From assembly GCA_029207755.1 (NCBI GenBank), contig JARCOQ010000003.1, forward strand, positions 86,323,994 to 86,387,993: a stretch of 64,000 nucleotides of DNA, in the 5' to 3' direction. The position numbers and the translations under genes are program-made. How positions within the stretch are numbered: position 1 is the first letter of the stretch; every line of letters begins with the position of its first letter. The stretch comes from Chamaea fasciata (Eukaryota; Chordata; Aves; Passeriformes; Sylviidae). Shown here in pieces: positions 48,394 to 59,500 of this stretch. The notes beneath the pieces were generated by a model. The model did not search any database. It had not been told where the DNA came from and worked only from the letters and a program-made list of their open reading frames with translations.

Positions 48394-50744
48394 GGAAGAC
48401 ACTAAAAATGAGTGAAACTGAAAGCAAACCTGAATTTTTTTAAAACGTGGGAAAGAAGTCTTGAAGTGGGATTAGACCCAGTGACCCTGATTGGACACTG
48501 CTAGGTGTGTCCAGCCCTGCGGCATTTGAATTTGTGCCTGGGCCAGGCCCAGCACCTCCCAGGTGGACTGAGGAACAGCCTTCCCCCAGCCAGTGCCCAG
48601 AGCACAGGAGCAGCATGGGTTGCACAACTTCCCAGGACGTATATGAGACTGCACATTTCTTCTGCCCGTGGCTTTTCCTTTAGCTGGGCATGGGCAGTGG
48701 CAAGCATACATGCTCAGCTGGACCACCCACATCTCCACAGGAGAGCTGCTGCTGCTTGAGAAGCCTGCACCCACACTCTGGGATGGGGGTATGTGAAAAC
48801 CACGCTGCTCGGGATTTGCACATAGATGTGCATGTGTGTGACTGATCTTCTGGAATTAGATATATAAGTTAGTTTAGCAAAAAAAATAGGTGTTTATTAG
48901 CACTTTGTAACTGAGTGTTTTGCTGATTATCTGCTGTATTACTGATATGGATTCTCAATATATAGTTCATTGACTGCCAGTTAATTAAATGCTGTTAATA
49001 AATGGATGAATCAATCCTGATTGGATTTAAACTCCATAAAGTGAGTTTAAATTGAACTGCTCAGCAGTTTTTCCCAGCAACAACTTGCTACTGGACTTTT
49101 GGTAAAGCTAATGTTTGGATCTGTAAGGTGTTATAGGTGCCAAACTCTATTCATAGAAATTACATTTTGTTGTTAAGTACATTTTCCCCAAAAGTTCCTT
49201 CAACACTTACAGTTTTTAAGTGAATGTGTCCATTAGGGTGAATTTTTATTACCTAAAAATAAATATTTGCCAACAGATTTCAATGTCATTCTAGGTGACT
49301 GAACTTCTGTTACACACAGTAAAATCTAATCAACGTAGTCAATAGTGACAAAATATCTTAAAAATATATATATATATTCTGACTTATCACCAAATACTGT
49401 ATTATGTGGGAACACTAATAATGTTTGAAGTGACCTTTGGTCTCCCAGCTGTCCTAAAGGTGTCTACTTGTTCTTCTATATTCTCACACAGGCTCTGTGT
49501 TACTCCTCCTACTACTAGAACTGTATTAATACCTTAAGTGTCCTACTGCTCTACTAAGCTCTCTTTGGTAATAGATGTCTTTCAGGAGCTGAATGAAACT
49601 ACAGAGGTTGGTTTTAGAGTGAGATAATTTTGGGAGGGTTTCTGTTAACTAAACATCTATTATTCCTTAGACATGGATATTTAGCACAGGTGTAGGTATT
49701 TATATGTATATGTCTAAAATAAGTTATTTTTACTTGTAACTAAATCTCACCCTGTTTGCCAGGTACTGAACAACTATCTTAGCCAAAGGCAATTTAGTAA
49801 GCTGAAAATTAGACACATATAACTGACAGTTTTTTTCTTAAGTCTACTTATACACATAAACTTCTTAATCAGAGCTCTTCAAGTAGGCCATTTCAAGTCC
49901 CACAATTTCAAATCTGTAGGAGCTATCTAAGCTAACATGACATCTAAACAAAAAATTATGGTCATTGGTGGACCGCATTATCAGAATGTCTATTATTATT
50001 CATTTTCAATTTCCATGAATTTGGTATTTCTGGTTGCAGAGTGTTGAATGTCAACTAAGATGAAGGAATTAAATTTTATTCTTATTTAGGCTTGCATCAG
50101 AGCACAGTGCTGGCTATCAGTCCAAACCTCTTCAGATGAAGATTTACTTAGGTTTCTACTTCCCAGATACATTTGCAACCCAGAGGCTGTTTTCTAAAAT
50201 GGGGCAGCTGGTCCCTGCAGGGATAGAGTTCAGGCAGTCAATGTTAGACTTTTCCTTTGCTGTGTCTAATTGGTTACTATTTGCAATTTGCATGTTCTCA
50301 CTTTACATTCTGAGTTTTGTGAATCTCATTCCAACTTTTCTCTACAGGTTTCTAATCCTGTATTTTGAAATGCCCTTTCAGAACTACATTCTTATTTCTT
50401 ACTTACTGTAGTCTTGTATGTCATAGTTCTTACAACCATTTGACAGTCTGGTGCTTCATCTTTTCTGGCCAAATTAATCCTTGTGTAAGTTGTAGCAGTT
50501 TCAACAAATGAAGCTACTTCATTCCAAGTCTTCTTTCTGTACAAGTGGAATGGAGTAATCAATTTCTAATTACTAAGATTGCTTAGAAGAATAATTAGTT
50601 ATTGTTGTTGCAATCTTTTTAAGATTAAAACACTACATGAAGGAAACTATGATCATATAAATGTTCTTCCTGAAAACATAAGCTACAATTTGTTGGATGG
50701 ATGTGGATGCTTTGTTTTTTGCTTGGTTGTTTTCTTTTTTTTCT
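48394..50744. other. Spacer with a G+C-richer patch at 48470-48790
   Basis: The first ~400 bases include a patch rich in G+C with overlapping short frames on both strands and no recognisable domain. It lies outside the LTR target duplication, so it is not the interior of that LTR. From 48800 the sequence is AT-rich. A repeat-free stretch at 48870-49110 contains homeodomain-type taattaa motifs. No gene is seen. Confidence 0.45.
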
Positions 50745-50952
50745 TTAACCTGCTTCAGGGGGGTTTTTTGTTTGTTTTGGGGTTTTTGTTTGTTTTTTGG
50801 TTTTGTTTGTTTGTTTGTTTGTTTTGCTTTGCTTTGGTTTGGTTTTTTGGGGGGGTTTTTGGGTTTTTTTGTTGTTGTTGGTTTGGGTTGGGTTTTTTTG
50901 CTTGTTTGGTTTGGTTCATGTTTTGTTTTGGGTTTTTTTTTTCTTTTTTTTT
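50745..50952 (+). repeat. G/T-rich low-complexity tract
   Basis: About 200 bases consist almost only of G and T on the plus strand, built of drifting gtttg and ggttttt units with several G-runs of 3 to 7. The overlapping hydrophobic frames (50579-50983) are produced by this composition and are not membrane proteins. Confidence 0.9.
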
Positions 50953-51048
50953 GAGAGTAGAAAGTGTTTCACAGCATAATTGAATTTCCCACTGTCTGGA
51001 ACATACAGGCTTCTAGGTAAAGATAAATAAATGTCCTTTTTTGTTTGC

Positions 51049-51053
<5 letters not shown>

Positions 51054-51108
<55 letters not shown>
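51054..51108 (+). repeat. T55 homopolymer
   Basis: An uninterrupted run of 55 T, about 100 bases after the G/T-rich tract. Confidence 0.95.
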
Positions 51109-54100
51109 CCTTAAGCCATATTGAATTCATCATTGGAATTTGCCTTGTTACAATAAGTTTTATTTTAGGTGGAGGTAAAACATTTTCTGTTGTTCACTAT
51201 AGGTCAAACTAGTTTGAGGCATGTTTTTTGAGAGATTCATTTACATGCAGAAGCTGTGTCCTTGTTGCTTTGTGAAATGAATTTTCAAACAAGCATGGTT
51301 CTCACAGAATAAATGACATTTTATGAAATCACAAAATCGGCCTAAAACAGCATAATGGCTTTAAAGCATTTTAATTAGCTTTTGGCAAATCAACAGATGC
51401 AGAGTATCAATGAACATGCATAATTTATCTACTAACAGTTGTGTCTCTACTTTTTAGGACGTTGTAAGACTGCCTTTTATTTGTGCTTTAATACACCACT
51501 GATTGTAATCCTAATACAGTTTGCAAGAACTTGAAGCACAAAAATCTCAGAACAGTGAAATTCCAAACAAAATAAAGTATCTAGATTTATACTAACCATA
51601 TAATGTCTTTTATTTTTACTAGCTACACTTAAGAAGCTTCAAAGGAACAATATTGTTAATATCAGATTTGTTCTGGGTTGTTTAAAAATTATATCAACTA
51701 TTTAAATATTATGATTGCAGTACAACATCTCCTTTTATCTAAAGCAAGTAGCACATCAGGAACTTTGCAATCCTAGAGCACCTCCTGCAACTACTGGGAT
51801 GACTAACATAGTGGTACTCAAACTATTATCATTTGACACTATTTTATATTTCTTATTTATATGTTTTCTGCCAGTGGTTGCTCTGGAGTAACCCATAACT
51901 ACTTTCCTTTTATTTTCTTTTTCCCTTTTTTTCACATAACAGGTTAAAGATATAGAGATATGCTGGCATCTGTTTCCTAAATATTTAGTATCCTTCAATA
52001 CAGTGAAATACGTCTAAGACCCATGAGACAACAAGAGATGTGACACAGATCTTGATCAGATAAATTTCTCTCTGAATTGGTGACAGGAAGCTAGACAGGA
52101 TACTGAAATGGTACTGCAAGTTTGTTTTTAGGCAGCTGAATCACATCCAGTTTTGATTCAGTTCAAGATTTAATTACCCACATTTATATTTCCATCTGTC
52201 TGAAACTTCTCTGTGATGTCTAAATCTCATTGCAATCATCACACATCTCAGTACAGTCCATATAACTTGGGAAGCAATTTAGTTCATAAAAAAAGAAATA
52301 CTTTTGTAATGCCTGAATCAGTCCTTGAGAGTGTGGCATTTGAAGTCACTTGAAACATGTTAAGATGTCCTACCTGACCATCAGCTGCCATTCCAGAAGA
52401 CCTATGACCCATGCAATGTCTCAGCTGGCATTTGGTCCTATGTCTGGGCAACCAGTCCTTATCTGGGGGCTGATTAGTGAAATATGCTGACTGTATTGAC
52501 TGGATTCATTCATTTACAAGTGGACACAAATTTTCAGACACACCTGGAGTTGGAGTCATCCTGTAAAAGGCTTTGATTGAGAGAGCCCTCTAGTCTGTAG
52601 GCTATAACTCAAAAGGGTCACCACCGATTAATTCCTTCCTACCATGACTCTGAAACTCAGTTTACAAATGACTTTTCTGTCAGTCTTTTCAGTTTCTGAT
52701 ATGCAATTTTATACTATCCGCAATCTCCATTTTGCCATAGACTTAGGATTCATGAAAGTTATCTATCACATTCTGAATTCTAGGAAGAACTCAGATTTTT
52801 TTTATGTCTGACAACATAAAGGGAAATATTCTGTTGCATCTGCATGGGCTCTGTTCTGTTCCTCAGCTGGGAAGCTACTACTCATTTTACAGAGTAAGCT
52901 GCTTCTACTGAGGTCCGTAGTTCTCTTGGTTAGTATTCAGTAGTTAAAATGAGGAGCTGGGCTCAGAGTTTGGTATTGCAGTAAAGAGCTCTGATTTCTT
53001 TATTTTAGCTGATTTTGAAAGCTTGAAATTGCTAGTAACATTTCTCTTGCAGAAATCCAGGAAGAATAATAAATCTGCTAGAGATGTGAGTTTTGTTAGT
53101 ATACTTATTGAGTGATTGACAGAACAACACAATGATGTAAAGGAAAGACCAGAGGATATCAGTGGTAATAAAAAGTTACAGGAAAATATTTTGTGCTAAG
53201 AGGAAGGATTATAGATTGAAAAATAATAATACGCTCCCTTAATATATTTCCCCGAATCTTACAGTTTGGGGGATTTTACCAAGTAAAAGCTTCTGGCAAC
53301 AGTGTACCAAAAGAGGAAAACCACTGTCAGTAACAGAAAATCCTCTTTATCAAACCCTGTATCTGCAGCAAAATCTTAATTCATTCAGGTAGTTGACAGA
53401 GTGAGCTGAAGGTCTAATATATCCTGAATTTCTCCTGGGAATGAAAAGAAGACCTCTTCACAAGGGAAGAAGATGAATCTAAATTATGAAAAATATACAC
53501 ATATATGTATATCAGAGCTAGGAGGGAAGAAATGTGTTGAATCCAGTCACAAACACATCTACAAAATAGTCCTCAGATGCCATCCTCTGATATGTCATCA
53601 GGTTGCATCTGCATGAAACAATTATGAATCAGAAACAGAATTCTTTTTTGATACAGTATAATACCAAAAGTACTAGAGACAGTACAAAAAAAATGTTTAG
53701 ATGACACATTTGTCTGTACAGCTGCATTTGACAACAAAATGGATTTCCAGCTATTCATTCAAAGGAAAACTCATACAAAGGCTCATACAAAGGACTCACG
53801 TGTGAGTCCTCACGCAGGCATGCCATGGCAAATAAACTTACATGTATGATACATGTATGTGTTATATGTAGGTTATACATAGGGCTTTTTACTTCAGTTC
53901 TTTTAGTGTTACAGTTTAGTTTTCACATGTACAAGTTTGTGTGTGAGGTTGGGGAACTATACATCCCATGGTAATTAGATAACAGTGGCAAACATAAACT
54001 GCTGATGCCAATATTAATTATGTTATATTTAGGAAAAATAATTCAATAACAACAACAATTTACTAAGCCAATTGCAGGTAAGTTTTTAATTTCCCAGACT

Positions 54101-55488
54101 ACAGAAAATAAATGGTTTTGCTGTCAATTGTCATATATATAATAAACAAGTCTTATCTTCCTCTACAATTCTAATTCTATGACACCAGAACGATGGTTTC
54201 TCTGTGCAATTGAATCACATTGGGAATTCTCCCTTTTCTTCTTGCTGTTTTCTTTATTTTTTTTCTTTTGATTTGTTTTAACTTGTGGAATTTTTTTTTT
54301 GTACATTATTTGGTTTGTGAAGATTTTTTTTATCTCAAGCTTCAGATAGCTAATAATTTATAGTTTATATCTTCGATTTTTTGGAAAATTTGATTTTCAT
54401 ACAAAGAAGTATGAATAATTTGTGCTCTTTCATTAATATTGAAATTGATATGGAAATAACCCTCTATTCATTTGCACTTTAAAACAAAAAATACTTAATG
54501 TTTTTCAATTAAAAATGAATAGGAAAACAGAAAAGTTTTAATGATCCTAGTTATTGTGAATTCAATCTAGGCCATGATTCAGTAAAATATTTTAAAATAC
54601 TACTAGTTCCATAAAGTAAAAGGTTTTCTCGAGGGTTTTGCAACATCAAAGTAACAAAAATGCTTCTATAAAGGATATAGCAATCATCTAATATGTTTAA
54701 TAAAGTGGAAACTTTTCTGTGCTTGTAGATTTACATTTTTATGCAAATCCATTCATAAGTGCATGTAACTATATTTAATCTAATTTATTTGCTGTTACAG
54801 ATATTACACTTAAATGTGTTCATAAAGGATCAAAACCCAGTGCCTTTTATTCAGGTGAATTAATTTCCCTTAGTCAAAGAGTTTGAAAGTGTTGACAAAA
54901 ATTTCAGTCTTGTGTAAAAAAAAGTGATACCATTTAGCAGTTTTTCTCATATTATAGCCTAATTCAGCTGTTGCTAGTATAAATAAAAATCCTTTCATAG
55001 AACCAGAATTGGTTGTAATACTCAGGAAACTAAGCTGCAGGCGCAGTTTGTATTTATTTATTGTTCTTCCAATGCTGTCTGTAGCCTAAAATAATATCAA
55101 ATCTAAAACAAAAGGGAAAGGATTGTGTGTAGAAAAAGGGCATTATTAGGTAAATTTTTCATCTAAAAATGTTATACATATGGTTTACATGGCCTTCAGA
55201 AAGTCATACTTCAGTATAGAGGCACGTAATTTAAGAATTCTTGCCTTTTTTAAGAACAGAACCAGAGTTTTCAAAGTTATAAGTCTTGGACTCCTTCTGT
55301 ACTTAGGCTCAGACTGATTTAATATCTTTATTAAATGCACCATATTTAACCTCCCATTAAAGCATCTGAACCAGGGGCATAATAACTGTATGTTGTAAAT
55401 ATAGCTGTTTTGATCTAACTCTCAAAATGTTGTAAGGTGATGTACGTTTTTAAATTTTTATGCACGGAATCCAGGCAATCTATGCTTC
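51109..55488. other. AT-rich unique DNA, no gene
   Basis: No gene, CR1 or LTR is recognised. The part at 51215-51460 has the texture of a conserved noncoding element: repeat-free, with TTTAATTAGC at 51370-51379 and ATGCATAAT at 51416-51424. A small repeat and palindrome cluster lies at 53770-53880. All open frames are short and without domains. It ends with the GCTTC target duplication of the next LTR. Confidence 0.45.
53770..53810. repeat. 12-bp tandem duplication running into a palindrome
   Basis: The unit ctcatacaaagg occurs twice in tandem (53770-53781 and 53782-53793). It overlaps an inverted repeat with 9-bp arms, aggactcac at 53791-53799 and gtgagtcct at 53802-53810, separated by gt. 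The centre contains the E-box-like CACGTG. More short palindromes (ggcatgcc, acatgt, tacatgta) follow to about 53860. Confidence 0.9.
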
Positions 55489-56527
55489 TGTGTTAGTTTT
55501 GTGTGGCCATGCTTTTGTCGTGGGGCTGCTACAAGGACGGTGTCTGTGACAAGCTGCTAGAAACTTCTTTATTGTCCAGCAGAGCCAGTCCCTGGTGGCA
55601 CCAAGATGGACATGCTGTTGGTCAAGGATGGCCCAATTAGAAATGGTGGTAGCACCTCTGCAGGAATTCTGTGATTTTTAAGAAGAAGAAAAAAAAATAG
55701 ATCTTCCACAGTTGTAATTGTAGCCAAAGAAGAGCAGGGTGAGAACATGTGAGAGAAACAGCTCTGCAGACACCAGGGACAGTGAAGAAGGAGGGGTAGG
55801 AAGCATTCCAGGCACCAGAGCTGAGATTCCCCTGCAGCCCGTGGTGCAGCCCATGGTGAGGCAGCTGTGCCCCTGCAGCCCATGGAGGGCCAGGGGATGC
55901 AGAGATCCACCTGCAGCCCTTGGAGGAGACCCATGCCAGAGCAGGTGGGTGCCTGGAAGAAGGCTGTGATCCCTGAGAGACCTGTAGAGAGAGAGGGAGA
56001 GAAGGCCATGCTGGAGCAGCCTGTCCTTGAAGGACTGTACCCTGTGGAAGTGATGCAGGTTGCAGCAGTTTGGGAAGGCCTGCTGCCCACGAGATGGACT
56101 CAGGTTGAGGCAGTTCATGGAGAACTATCTCCTGTGGGAAGGACCTCACTGTGGAGTGGGGCAACATACTCTCCTTGAGAAGTGGGAGAAACAAAGGGTG
56201 ATGAACTGACCGTAACCTCCATTCCCTGTCTCATTGGGCCTCTGGGGGAGGCGTAAAGCTGGGAAGGAGGGAGGGGTGAGGGGGAAGGTATTTTGAAGAT
56301 CTTATTTTACTTCTCATTATCCTGCTCTGATTTTGTTAACAATGAATTCAATTAATATCTCTAATTTGAGTCTGTTTTGCCCATAAAAGTATTTGGTGAA
56401 TGATCTCTCTCTGTCCTTAACTCATGAACCCATTATTATATTACATATTCTCTCTCCTGTCCAACTGCAGGGAGGAGTGATAGGCTTTGGTGGGTGCCTG
56501 GCATCCAGCCAGGGTCAAACCATTACA
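55489..56527 (+). mobile_element. Solo LTR, ERVL-like, with GCTTC target duplication
   Basis: This 1039-bp element starts TGTGTTAGTTTTGTG and ends GGTCAAACCATTACA. Perfect 5-bp direct repeats GCTTC flank it at 55484-55488 and 56528-56532. Orientation is judged from its 3' part: aactcatgaacc, ctctctcctgtccaactgc, aggagtgatagg and tgggtgcctggcatcc, which parallels the U5 of the other plus-strand LTRs here. The middle (55815-56150) is G+C-rich and built of degenerate units around ctgcagcccatgg. No gag, pol or env sequence adjoins it. The three overlapping minus-strand frames of 146-185 codons (55569-56194) arise from this low-complexity G+C-rich part. Confidence 0.92.
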
Positions 56528-59500
56528 GCTTCTAACTTGGATGCCTCAAAAAATGGCATGAGTAAATATTTTTAAGTGTTTCCAGTCTCCTTTTTCCTGA
56601 TGCGAATAATTACTATTGTTGAAATAATTTAACACAAAGGGTGCATAAGATAGGTCTTGTCTAAAACAACCTGAAAACAAATAGTATTCTCTATTACGTC
56701 AAAAAGAGTATGTTCTAGACCTTGGCATGTATAATCATGGCATCCTATTACCTAGAGAAGCTCTTTGGGAAGAATAATTTAGCAGAGAATACAGTTAACC
56801 TTTGTAAGTGCTGACAAAAAAAAAAAAAAAAAACTTGAAATGAAAGTGTTTCAACTGTAAAAACTTCTATTGCTATACAGTATTCAAAGGGACAACCAGA
56901 GTGTGCAATGTGCTCATCAGAAATAGAGAACAGTCTGTCATGTGATGCAAAGAGCTTTAAAGAATTACTTAGTTTATGAAAAGACAAGAAGTTTATGCTT
57001 TTAAAGTGAAAAAATGTAACGATAAAATCCAAAGACATTCATTGCATTAAAATTAATTTCAAAGGTGGATCAAGTGGGTGGAACATAAGTCTTATGCTGG
57101 ACATGACAGAAGTAACATACCTAACACAATAGAGCCCATGCAATCAAATTCATTGGTGATATATAGAGAATCTAAAAGAATAGTACTTTCCAACTCTTTG
57201 TTGATGACCATCAGCCTCCTCCTGGACGCTATAACATTTTTTAAGAGTTTCTTAAGGATACATTGATTAAGCAAAATACTTTGGTATTGTCTCAAGCATG
57301 TTTTACCACTGAACTCCAACTAGTGACTGGCTTGTATTCACAATACCTAGCTTTTGAAAAAGCAACAGCTTTCTTGAATGGTATTTACATACCCCTTTCC
57401 AAATGCTTTCATGATACATAGTTGCTTGAATAATCAATGAGGGGAGAACAATACTTTTAAAGGACAAATCACCTGATCTATCATACTTACATATTTTAGA
57501 AGGAGATTTAACATCCTATAAAAGTAGTTCTAGAAGTAGATATTTCTCTTAAATGGTACTGAGAAAACCTGTGCTGAATGGCTCAGAATTAAATATCTGT
57601 TATTTAGATGACCCAATTAGGCATTTGGAATTATTCCATTAGCCTTAATTTTATTCACACTGAAGTGTTACAGCCAGCCATCCTATGGCCTCAGGTATTC
57701 CAGAAAAAAAAAGTCATCCAATTCAAGTAGGATAAATTCCTCAGTGTTTTAAATTTATATTTTCTGTAAATTTCAGTAGAGTTTATACAACATTTCTATA
57801 TATACTTTGAGATTTCATTTCCCACAAATATCCCAACTTGAAAGAGAAAATGCTCGTGGAAATTCTGAAAACTATACACACTAGCCTGGGAAGCATGCGA
57901 ACAAGAATGAATACATCAACTACTATTTGTAGTCTTTAGCTGTATTATCTCACATTTTATGTTAGAACTACTGGAATTGTAGTTTTCCTCATAAACTTTG
58001 TTCCTAAAAAATGAAGGTATCTGTGATACATGCCATAGACCTTTACTAACTGGTGAAATACTAAGAACTGTGCAGTGTTTTAGCTGAGTTATGATAACTT
58101 ATACCAGTCCTGAAGGCATTTGTAATTTTCTTGGTGTCTAAATTTCTGACAAAAGAGGCAACACATCTGTGCTGGCTTACAAAACTACTGGTTTGCTCAA
58201 GGATAGCAGGCACAGAAAATTATGGACCAATGAGAAAAGTTACAGAAAAATTTCTCCACACTAAAAAACTATAAGAAGACCCATTTCCTTGACAAGAACA
58301 CTAAAATCGTTCCAAGTGTATTTCTGAAGACAACAGGAGTATGTCTGGTTATTAAAGAGATGTAAATTTGTAAGTATAATTTTTCTGATGCTGTTGACAC
58401 AAATGAAGAGATGTTTCAAGTCTAAACTTCAAGCTGTGAAGCAAATACTCTGTAACTGCAGACAGATGTTTTGGTTTACAGATTACTTTCTGAGTGTTGC
58501 TTCCAAAATCATAGTAGAAAAAAAAAAAAGGAAAATAAAAGTATTCTGAAGAAGACTGTCAGTGCCCTTGGACAAATCTGCTGGAAATGAGTTCCTCACA
58601 GATTCAATGCATTCTTAATAAACAGCTCATAGACTCACACTTTAATTTTTCTTTGGACAACAAAAAACAACTTAATTGTGGGAATTCTTATATATATTTC
58701 TTGCCAATTTGTGAAAACACAAATGTTAATATACCACTAGCTGGCTTCCTTCTGTCTCTTTTTTCTATCTTAGTTCACTGTCCTGCTCTAAACTCTGTAG
58801 TAGTAGTTCAGGTGCACTAAATGGCTTTTCAAACTAGCAGTCAAAGACTGGATATCTACATATGCTATCCATATCTGCATGTTCCTGTGAGTGAAATGAG
58901 CATGTGAGTGCTTATTACTGTGGTATAGGCATTTGGCCCAACAGGATTGCATTGAAAAGGATGTTGGTTGGATTAAACTAGATTTAATATGGTCTTTGAA
59001 CATCTTGCTTACATCTGGTACAGTACCAAGGTACTGCGAAGGTACCGAGTCTGCCTGCACAAAACTGCAGATTGAACAAATGTTCCAATAAGAACTATTG
59101 GAGGATTTATAACAAACCACACTATTCTGGATAAAATACTCATGTAGAAAAAATCTATATATATTATTTATTGTGTCTCACTGAAAATCTGTTTTTACCT
59201 GGCTGAAAAATGCTTTTGAATTGAAACAAGGAGAGATAAGAACTTTAAGGGCAGTCTCACTGCATCCACAAGAGAGATTGCATATAGGTGATTTCCCAAA
59301 TATTAGCAGAAAAGTACCTTCTTTGAAATAATGAGAAAATATGGACATAATTTTGTTTGGGAAGGGTGTCTGAGAAGGAATTTTTATGATTCCAGTTTTG
59401 AATTTCAGTTGTCCATACACTCTTTGGGTAGTTTTAAACAGATCTAGCAAAAGTTTAACACTCTTCAGTAGAATCTCAACATTCTCCCGCAGAATTGCAG

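Noticed and set aside
48004..48415. Opposed 121- and 106-codon frames
   Set aside because: They fall almost entirely within the degenerate LTR at 47736-48393.
50579..50983. Apparent multi-pass membrane protein, rich in Phe, Gly, Val and Cys
   Set aside because: It is a translation of the G/T-only low-complexity tract.
54741..54748. Perfect octamer ATGCAAAT, as in POU-factor sites
   Set aside because: The same octamer occurs near 4408, and a few are expected by chance in 64 kb of AT-rich DNA.
55569..56194. Three overlapping minus-strand frames of 146-185 codons
   Set aside because: They lie inside the solo LTR and come from its G+C-rich degenerate subrepeats.
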